This document shows positions 57,844-64,000 of a DNA stretch of 64,000 nucleotides, in pieces (the stretch's first letter is position 1; every line of letters begins with the position of its first letter). The notes beneath the pieces are model-generated. The model was given only the letters and a program-made list of their open reading frames with translations. It had not been told where the DNA came from and ran no database searches. The translations under genes were made by a program, and so were the position numbers. The stretch comes from Saprospiraceae bacterium (GTDB lineage Bacteria; Bacteroidota; Bacteroidia; Chitinophagales; Saprospiraceae). The stretch is taken from assembly GCA_016714085.1 (NCBI GenBank), contig JADJNW010000022.1, forward strand, positions 15,595 to 79,594, in the 5' to 3' direction.

Positions 57844-58377
57844 TCACGCTTCCCTCACCCAATCATAAAACTTTAAGCCATTTTCCAAACGCTCTATCAT
57901 TTTTAAGATTCTTTCTGCTTTCGTTTCCACTTTTTTTGCTGCTTCGATCCAATCGATATAATATTTTTGATTGCTTTCTGATAAGGATATAAAAAAATCA
58001 TACGCTTTCGGCGAATCCATTAAACAAACTAATATATCATCGGGAATCTCCAACGGCGACTCATCCGCATACAAAACGACATGCACCGTATCCCCTACCC
58101 TTTTGCCGATTTTCTTGCGCACAGCTGCATTCAATGGCAACATCATACCACCATCTTTCATCGGTAACAAATTGTATTGTTGGAGTTCATACATATCAAT
58201 CCATCCGCGCACGCGCACATTGCCGTTGCGGCTTTTCCGCTCCGCCGGAAAGTCGGCAATCACCACATACGTCCAATCATTCATCTTGAATCCACTTTGG
58301 GCAATCCTTTTTTCCACGACATAGTGCTGGTCAATGATTGGTTGTTCCATCGTTCTTTCAAATACTTTAGTTTTCAT
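57844..58377 (-). CDS. YdeI/OmpD-associated family protein with DUF1905 domain
   Basis: 177 residues. The N-terminal DUF1905 domain is a small beta-barrel (WTYVVIADFPAERKSRNGNV, YNLLPMKDGGMMLPLNAAVR, KKIGKRVGDTVHVVLYAD). The C-terminal YdeI-like helical part contains SPKAYDFFISLSESNQKYYI and DWIEAAKKVETKAERILKMI, a typical signature. Homologues are reported to protect against bacteriocins or lipids, but evidence is limited. A palindromic, highly structured stretch (58381-58477) lies just upstream. Confidence 0.85.
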   Translation of the reverse strand: MKTKVFERTMEQPIIDQHYVVEKRIAQSGFKMNDWTYVVIADFPAERKSRNGNVRVRGWIDMYELQQYNLLPMKDGGMMLPLNAAVRKKIGKRVGDTVHVVLYADESPLEIPDDILVCLMDSPKAYDFFISLSESNQKYYIDWIEAAKKVETKAERILKMIERLENGLKFYDWVREA

Positions 58378-58380
58378 TGA

Positions 58381-58477
58381 GCCTCTCGAAGAGGCCTCGA
58401 TATTGTGTTGTACCTGCTAATGTGCTCATTGCCGAGTCCTTTCCGAGACTCGACCGAGACGGAGCAGTCTCGCAGGT
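58381..58477. repeat. palindrome-rich structured element
   Basis: A GCCTC/GAGGC hairpin (58381-58395) is followed by an outer ACCTGC/GCAGGT stem (58412-58417 with 58472-58477). Two mutually exclusive inner stems compete inside it, CGAGTC/GACTCG (58433-58438 with 58447-58452) and CGAGACT/AGTCTCG (58444-58450 with 58466-58472). It fills the gap between two minus-strand genes and is GC-richer than its surroundings. It could be a REP-like element, attenuator or terminator. Confidence 0.6.
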
Positions 58478-58911
58478 CACTTTATCCTATACACCTCCCC
58501 ATCATCAAAACCAATCGTGATTCTTTCCGCGTGGCGGAAAATAGAAAAAGCAAAATCCTCCGAATCAACATACGCCAGCAAAGCCCGTGATACCATAGAG
58601 TGTGGAATGAACCAATCATCGGTCACCAGCGTAAAAGGCAAGTACAAAAACTTTCGCTGCGGGTGCGGTTCATACTCGGCATCCTTGATCCATTTATTCC
58701 AAATATCCATTTCTCTTTGATAAAAGCGCGTACCAATCCAGTACACCACAAACCCATCCTCCGCATCTGCCTCAAACAAACCAAAATGTATGGCATTCAA
58801 AGGATAATAAGGTCGTTCCAATGCATTGACTTTCTCTATCCATTCCTCAAACATTGGCAGGAACGCGATCTCATAAACCCGCAATAAATCTTTATCCAAA
58901 TTAAAAATCAC
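58477..58911 (-). CDS. hypothetical protein, unknown family
   Basis: 144 residues starting at a GTG at 58911. The sequence is rich in aromatic and acidic residues (VYEIAFLPMFEEWIEKVNAL, PLNAIHFGLFEADAEDGFVV, YWIGTRFYQREMDIWNKWIK, VSRALLAYVDSEDFAFSIFR) with no signal peptide or membrane helix. The mixed alpha/beta pattern resembles small SMI1/KNR4- or immunity-protein-like folds, but this is a guess. It has its own -7 box at 58973-58980. Confidence 0.6.
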   Translation of the reverse strand: MIFNLDKDLLRVYEIAFLPMFEEWIEKVNALERPYYPLNAIHFGLFEADAEDGFVVYWIGTRFYQREMDIWNKWIKDAEYEPHPQRKFLYLPFTLVTDDWFIPHSMVSRALLAYVDSEDFAFSIFRHAERITIGFDDGEVYRIK

Positions 58912-58972
58912 AGCAAGACATATTTAGTACTTGAGTTACTTTTTATGATGTAGCAATGTCTTTGATGACAGA

Positions 58973-58980
58973 CAAAAATA
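58973..58980 (-). promoter_or_regulatory. -7 box TATTTTTG of the hypothetical gene at 58477-58911
   Basis: TAnnTTTG on the minus strand, 61 bases before the GTG start. The upstream TTTTG lies only about 12 bases away, so the -33 element is doubtful. Confidence 0.45.
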
Positions 58981-59043
58981 CGAATATGTTTGCAAAACAG
59001 AAAGCATCAAATGCTATCAGGCGATAGCGGTTTTTGGTATGCA

Positions 59044-59064
59044 CAGCCCTCTCTTTTAGGGCTG
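59044..59064. terminator. hairpin downstream of the 2TM protein gene
   Basis: CAGCCCT (59044-59050) pairs with AGGGCTG (59058-59064) around a 7-base loop. No T-tract follows, so it may protect a 3-prime end rather than terminate. Confidence 0.45.
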
Positions 59065-59103
59065 GGATCATATATACTACTAGAGAGGGGTAACGCCCTT
59101 CGC

Positions 59104-59514
59104 TTAGACGAAATCCTCGTCCCTATCCCGCTTCTGCCGGAGGCGCTCCAATTCTTTCAATTCTAAAATTTCTGTTTCTGATAATTCGTCGAGTGGCGGA
59201 AGCTGGGCTTTTTTTTCCCGGTAGAGTTTAATCATTTCCTTTTCGATTTCCGCCTCTTGCCAGTCCTCGGAAAGTGCGCCCGTAGAAGGCAAACCAAAAG
59301 CAGTAAGATAAAGAATACCCAGCACCATGATGAAAACAGGTATCGGCAACCGCAACCAAAACGCCGCGCCCGGCAAGTAAAAACTCAGCATTAACAATAC
59401 AACCGCCGTAAAGGAAAACACGATTGTACAGATATAAAATGCCATTTTGGTCTCCACTTTTTTCTTGGCTTTTTTCCGCAGTTTTTGGTACAGCAGGCTA
59501 TGTTGGTCCTCCAT
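59104..59514 (-). CDS. 2TM domain membrane protein
   Basis: 136 residues. An N-terminal basic helix (LLYQKLRKKAKKKVETKMAF) leads into two transmembrane helices (YICTIVFSFTAVVLLMLSFY and LRLPIPVFIMVLGILYLTAF), as in the 2TM family. The C-terminal tail is strongly charged (EIEKEMIKLYREKKAQLPPL, then ELERLRQKRDRDEDFV). Such modules sit beside or within sensor kinases in some Bacteroidota, but none is adjacent here. The ATG at 59514 (MEDQHSLL) is used. Confidence 0.75.
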   Translation of the reverse strand: MEDQHSLLYQKLRKKAKKKVETKMAFYICTIVFSFTAVVLLMLSFYLPGAAFWLRLPIPVFIMVLGILYLTAFGLPSTGALSEDWQEAEIEKEMIKLYREKKAQLPPLDELSETEILELKELERLRQKRDRDEDFV

Positions 59515-59943
59515 TTTTATTTTTTTCAGTTGCCGCAATTTATAAAATTAACGCGGATGATCCAAAACTTCATAGGCAGGCACTGCTATGCAAGGTGGGC
59601 ACTGCGGCATTTATACGATGCTATTGCTACGCTTGCTCCGATCTCATTGGAGATGGTGTCCAATGATGTAGCTTATGTACTTTATAATATCGGCCTTAGA
59701 TCGATCAATAATAACCATACGCTTTACCATTAGGAATTCGACAACAAATTATCGAGGAAAGAGATCAAGGAAAAACCTTGCTAGTCAAGTCATGAAAGAT
59801 ACCCCCCCCCGCCCCAAAAATAAAAAACCAAACTTATAGCATAAATAAAAGAGATCAATCCTGGGAATTATTTTTAATAAATGCTCGATAAACCTTATCC
59901 ACTTCCTACTGTTCTCCCTTTCTATCCAAAACAACAACATCCA
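59515..59943. other. intergenic region before the photolyase gene
   Basis: 429 bases between divergent genes. It contains a small CAAGG/CCTTG hairpin (59766-59780) and a run of nine Cs near 59802-59810, which is a likely slippage or sequencing-error site. In-frame codons reach upstream of the photolyase ATG to 59881 but encode nothing family-like. Confidence 0.4.
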
Positions 59944-61344
59944 ATGTCTATCAATAAACCTGAAACCTCAAACTTTAAACCTCAAACTTCAAATATCTCC
60001 ATCTTCTGGTTTCGCCGCGACTTACGCCTCCACGATAACGCCGGACTATATCACGCATTGAAAGGAAACACCCCCGTATTACCTTTATTTATTTTTGATA
60101 CTAACATATTGGACGAAATAGAAGACAGAAGCGATGCAAGGGTAAGCTTTATTCATTGTACGATCTCCGAATTACATTCGGAGCTACGCGCATTAGGCAG
60201 TTCGATCCTCATCCAACACGGAAAACCCATAGACATCTGGAAAGCATTATTACAAACATATCATATCGCTGCCGTTTACACCAGTCATGATTACGAACCC
60301 TACGCGATACAACGCGACGCCGAAGTAAAAGCATTACTCGCCACACAAAATATTCCTTTCCATACGTATAAAGATCAGGTCATTTTTGAAAAAGACGAAA
60401 TCCTCAAAGACGACGGCAAACCCTACACCGTATTTACGCCTTACAGCCGCAAGTGGCGCGCTAAATTAAATGAAAAACGGATCACCACTACTAATGATCA
60501 AGGACAAAGCATTACAGAATCCTTTTACTTAGAATCATACCCGACAGAAAGGTATGTACATAAGCTTTATACAACCGAAGCACTGCCACTCATCCCTTTG
60601 GAAGAACTAAACTTCTCGCCAAGTACGATAGAAATACCGCCAAAAGAAATAAGCAGAAGCCTAATCAAAAACTACGACAAGACGCGCGACTTCCCCGGCA
60701 TCGAAGGAACATCCAAATTGGGCATACATTTTCGATTCGGTACCATCAGCATAAGAGAGAAAGCGCGGAGAGCGCAAGAACTCAACGATACTTACCTCAA
60801 CGAACTCATCTGGCGCGACTTCTATGCCATGATTTTCGCGCATTTTCCCAGGGTGGTGCATCAATCTTTCCGGCCCGAATACGATCAGATCGAATGGCGC
60901 AATAACGAAAGCGAATACCAAGCCTGGTGCAAAGGAAAAACGGGTTATCCCATCGTAGATGCGGGTATGCGCGAACTGAATACCACCGGCTATATGCACA
61001 ACCGTGTACGCATGATCACCGCCAGCTTCCTCACCAAACATTTATTGATCGACTGGCGCTGGGGTGAAGCCTACTTTGCCAAAAAACTCTTGGACTACGA
61101 TCTCGCCAGCAATAACGGCGGCTGGCAATGGGCTGCCGGCAGCGGTACTGACGCTGCACCTTATTTCCGCATCTTTAATCCCACCGCACAACAAGAGAAA
61201 TTCGATCCAGACCTGAAGTACATCACAAAATGGATACCTGAATATGGTACAAAAGATTACCCTGCACCGATGGTAGCCCATAAAATGGCGAGGGAAAGGT
61301 GTTTGGAAGTGTATAAAGGAAAGATAAAACAATTAAATAATTAA
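59944..61344 (+). CDS. cryptochrome/photolyase family DNA repair enzyme
   Basis: 466 residues. The N-terminal alpha/beta domain begins IFWFRRDLRLHDNAGLYHAL. The FAD domain contains FGTISIREKARRAQE, NELIWRDFYAMIFAHFPRVV, YPIVDAGMRELNTTGYMHNR and ASNNGGWQWAAGSGTDAAPY, all class I CPD photolyase hallmarks including the Trp-rich electron-transfer region. It repairs UV-induced pyrimidine dimers with blue light. The first ~15 residues (MSINKPETSNFKPQTSN) come from repeated CAAAC(T/C)TT-like words, so the true start may be later or the N-terminus is a dispensable spacer-derived extension. Confidence 0.94.
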   Translation: MSINKPETSNFKPQTSNISIFWFRRDLRLHDNAGLYHALKGNTPVLPLFIFDTNILDEIEDRSDARVSFIHCTISELHSELRALGSSILIQHGKPIDIWKALLQTYHIAAVYTSHDYEPYAIQRDAEVKALLATQNIPFHTYKDQVIFEKDEILKDDGKPYTVFTPYSRKWRAKLNEKRITTTNDQGQSITESFYLESYPTERYVHKLYTTEALPLIPLEELNFSPSTIEIPPKEISRSLIKNYDKTRDFPGIEGTSKLGIHFRFGTISIREKARRAQELNDTYLNELIWRDFYAMIFAHFPRVVHQSFRPEYDQIEWRNNESEYQAWCKGKTGYPIVDAGMRELNTTGYMHNRVRMITASFLTKHLLIDWRWGEAYFAKKLLDYDLASNNGGWQWAAGSGTDAAPYFRIFNPTAQQEKFDPDLKYITKWIPEYGTKDYPAPMVAHKMARERCLEVYKGKIKQLNN

Positions 61345-63862
61345 TCAAATCTGAAAGCAAAGTAGTTAGCAACTAAATGGAAGTTGTCCTCAGTACAAAA
61401 AATTTGAAATATACTTAAAGTAAAAATTTGGATAAAGATAATTATTTTTATTGGAAATTAATAATAGATATGCGTAATAAAAATCAAAATAATTATCAAA
61501 CCGACCATATTAAACAGAAGGATACAAGGATAATTAATAGTCAAGTTCAATGTACGGAAACCTTTTAGTTTGGGTTAATGGATCAGGAAAAATATGGGAT
61601 AATTACTTTAATTACCTCAACTCTTGCAAATTTTATTCACTGGATCGTTTCGAGTTTGATTAAAACTATTAGAACTCAAACTCCAACTGATAAGCGTGAA
61701 AAAGCCTTCTAGAATTTATTTAAAAGTTTTTAGGAGAGTACTCCTTCTACCAAGATATATTTATATGCATTACAAAGGAAGAAAAATATTCAATCAGATT
61801 GACCTTGAATGGTTTAGCAAGAAGCCTTAGAGATATTCCAGGAGGAACATTTAATTGATTACGTCTAAGAAATTAGAAAGATTATCATGTATAATTCTAT
61901 TAAAGGAATAATTGGTATGAGTTGGTTGTACTTATAGATTTAATACCCAGTTTTCAATGGAGCATTGGGAGCCGTGAGTCTTTTAGTAAGTGCGTAGAAT
62001 TCTAAGAAAATTCTTACTAAGATTCAAATTTAATCAAATCTGAATTATTCGAACAATCAGACAAATTTCAAAATATATTAACTATAGTTACTCTAAATTT
62101 GAAAATAAGGGAATAACTGGAGTTACACGCTTGCTAAATTACTTTCAATAGGACAGAATGATTATTAAAATATATTCTTTAGTCAACTAAGGAAAATTTG
62201 ACTAAACTGGAAGACTATTTTAGGCTTTTAGTTACTACCCAAGGAAGAACTTGGAGCCCAGAAAAAATGTATCAATTGAACAAGCAGAATTTTAAGGAGA
62301 AACGTATTCATTCTTAGTTCAAGAATGAAGTTTATAAAAAGAGACTAAGATTTTGGTCTTTATATCGGAAAAATTTCTGAAAGTTAGTAAATGGATTACT
62401 GAAAGAAAGCTTTATTTATTCATGAAAAAATAACTTCTAATTAGTACTCAAAGTGGGACAATTTTTAGCCCCTAAACGGCTGATCTTCTGAAAGATGATT
62501 ATTAATTTTAAGGGGTGAAATTTTATTACAAGAATCAAGACCTCATATTAAATTGTGCAGATGACCGGAATTGTTCTTCATGTTGAATGGAAGAAATGTT
62601 GAATCTCCTTAGGAGTTTAAATCTAACGGTGAATTGGATTTTGCACTCACTCTCCCGACATCGTGAGTAAATACTCCAAAATCAGTTAAACATTGAACTG
62701 TTTCAAGTAATGGCTTATAGAAGAACTATATCCGGAATTTAAAAGATTTGTTAAATGTTCATGGCACTGTTTTGTAATGGGGTAATGAATGTTTGGCGAA
62801 GAGCAAGTTGCTCGAATATTTTTGAAAGAATCAATTGTATCCTTTTGTGGAAATGTAGGATTGTTTAAAAAGAGAAGCAAAATAAGTTTGGACTGCTTGG
62901 TTCAAAGACAACTTTCTGGAAGAACCAGTTGCGGAAGATATAATCATAATTGAAAAAGCACTGCTTGTATTAAAAGTAATGGATTCAATTCGATCATATC
63001 TTAGGTTTTAAGTACATAATTATGTACTCTTAAACTTTTGGATAGACCTGGGAAAGTGATAATTTGATGGAAGTTCTAATTCTTATTTTGAAAGTTTAAG
63101 TGCATAAAGATATTGCAGAAACGAAAATAATGAAGACTTATAAAATTTTTAGCGGATTTTAAATTCGAATATGCGAGTGCCTCTTATTTTCAAATGATCA
63201 ACTTTATTCCAAAAAGGGATTAATCTGAATAAATTAGTGCAATACTACCTAATATATCCTTAAAAAGATCTCTTCAGCTCTTCTCATCGAAAAAATGTCC
63301 CTTAATGGACAATTTATTCTTTACTTAAGAATGTAATGAAATGGGATGTACCATTGTTACGGGCATTTACTCGAAGGTTTTTGCAAACACTTAATAAGAT
63401 AGATATGGTCAGGTACCTTTAATCCTGTAGGCAAAGGAGTTGGGATTATTAGAGGCTAGCAATTATTAGCATTGTTGATGTTTCTACCAGTTATCCGCGA
63501 TACCATGTAAGTAAATTGAGATGAATTTCAGTCCCGCCGGGTCGTTCTTGCATGCCAATAAGTACAGAGACAAGTATCAAAATCACTCACCCCTCTTTGA
63601 CATTTTATTTTCCTCTTTACTATTTGTATCACAACTCATAACATCATTACATTCTACACAAAGGCTTTCCTTTTTTATTCAGACTCTTAGACATTAAACG
63701 ATAGATGTTAGACATCACCTATCATCGGTAGGCAGGGATTTTAGGCACTTTGAGGTCATATTTGGCTATGATGAAATAGCTACAGTCTCAGGTCTATTAT
63801 CTAATATCTAAGGTCTAATATCTCCCAAAATGATTATTTAACAATTAAAACAAATTTATACC
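61345..63862. other. 2.5-kb region without a convincing gene
   Basis: Very AT-rich. Stops occur about every 15-20 codons in the frames examined; the longest frame found (62686-62880, minus, 64 codons) resembles nothing. There are imperfect hairpins, for example AGTAAG...AGAATT with AATTCTTACT near 61985-62027 and CCCCTAAA...TTTAAGGGG near 62470-62516, the latter with an inner ATCTT/AAGAT stem. The last ~150 bases carry degenerate word repeats around TCTAATATCT (63685-63830). It may be a decayed gene, a non-coding RNA region or poor-quality sequence. Confidence 0.5.
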
Positions 63863-64000
63863 ATGAGTTCTAATTCAGAAACGGGTCATGCCAAGAATGT
63901 GGCGAATACGGAGAATGTGTATGCGAACGGGTAGGAGCGGTGTATCCAGCCGAGTAAACCGCGCTTCAATTGCCGGAACCAACGCCTACTGACTGAGTCT
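63863..64000 (+). pseudogene. partial, damaged start of a Bacteroidota hypothetical protein
   Basis: An ATG at 63863 opens MSSNSETGHAKNVANTENVY. The GHAKNVAN start is one I associate with a family of Bacteroidota proteins of unknown function, recalled from memory. The frame is interrupted by a TAG at codon 24, and the expected continuation (V-G-A-V-Y-x-P-S-x-P) appears only by shifting frame several times. Indels in the assembly or real decay are both possible. The rest lies outside the window. Confidence 0.55.

Noticed and set aside
62686..62880. 64-codon minus-strand frame in the gene-free region.
   Set aside because: No start context, no recognisable motif, and atypical composition; likely chance.
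61561..63520. A plus-strand frame that seems to give long protein-like stretches if TAA and TAG are read through.
   Set aside because: Codon-by-codon translation shows stops about every 15-20 codons, as expected by chance at this AT content, and no family motif. No evidence supports code reassignment in this organism.
1..64000. tRNA, rRNA, CRISPR arrays and insertion sequences.
   Set aside because: No cloverleaf, ribosomal or regularly spaced repeat signature, and no intact transposase, was found on reading both strands; tRNA detection by eye is limited.

Overview
The window is from a member of the Bacteroidota, probably a Saprospiria- or Chitinophagia-like lineage, although the order cannot be fixed from sequence alone. 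The evidence is of several kinds. There are type IX secretion C-terminal domains, a GLPGLI-family protein, an outer-membrane barrel receptor with a CarboxypepD_reg-like N-terminus, DUF4199, PepSY-like and DUF2490 families, and many promoters with the Bacteroidota -7 box TAnnTTTG. The DNA is AT-rich and gene density is high up to about 61.3 kb. I see no rRNA, tRNA, CRISPR array or intact transposase.

Layout. 0-3.8 kb: a minus-strand operon with a catalytically dead dihydroorotase homologue, two DUF4199 membrane proteins and two glycosyltransferases. 4-7 kb: a secreted histidine phosphatase, then CreD with a winged-helix regulator and a membrane protein. 7.5-8.4 kb: a TIR-winged-helix protein. 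8.6-20.3 kb: surface proteins, namely a barrel protein, a BIG2/DM13 lipoprotein, a choice-of-anchor L type IX type B protein, and a roughly 2140-residue protein made of 18 copies of a ~115-residue two-cysteine repeat with a type IX sorting domain. 20.4-28.2 kb: a two-component system, a GLPGLI protein, a Uma2 nuclease-fold protein and a large barrel receptor. 28.2-35.9 kb: the most striking locus, with an exported FecR-like protein and a CHASE2 membrane sensor divergent from two ~260-residue proteins of unknown function that share a C-terminal tail, followed by an exported TPR-CHAT caspase-like protease. 35.9-41.8 kb: an antiporter, a GH16 glycosidase and a SNF2 helicase. 41.9-47.3 kb: a possible acquired cassette (esterase, GlxA-type regulator, multicopper oxidase, MDR oxidoreductase). 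47.6-50.9 kb: an acetyltransferase, a PepSY-like/DUF2490 pair and a HipA-like/DUF3037 pair. 51-56.6 kb: a potassium locus in which a KdpDE-like two-component system sits upstream of TrkH, TrkA and an outer-membrane porin. 56.7-61.3 kb: DinB-like, acetyltransferase, YdeI-like, 2TM and photolyase genes. 61.3-63.9 kb: 2.5 kb with no convincing gene, followed by the damaged start of another gene at the window edge.

A technical theme runs through the window. Eight genes are each broken by one to three single-base indels, mostly in homopolymers, and each is restored to a full-length family member by correcting them. This looks like residual long-read assembly error rather than biology, so these genes are annotated across the frameshift as single coding regions.
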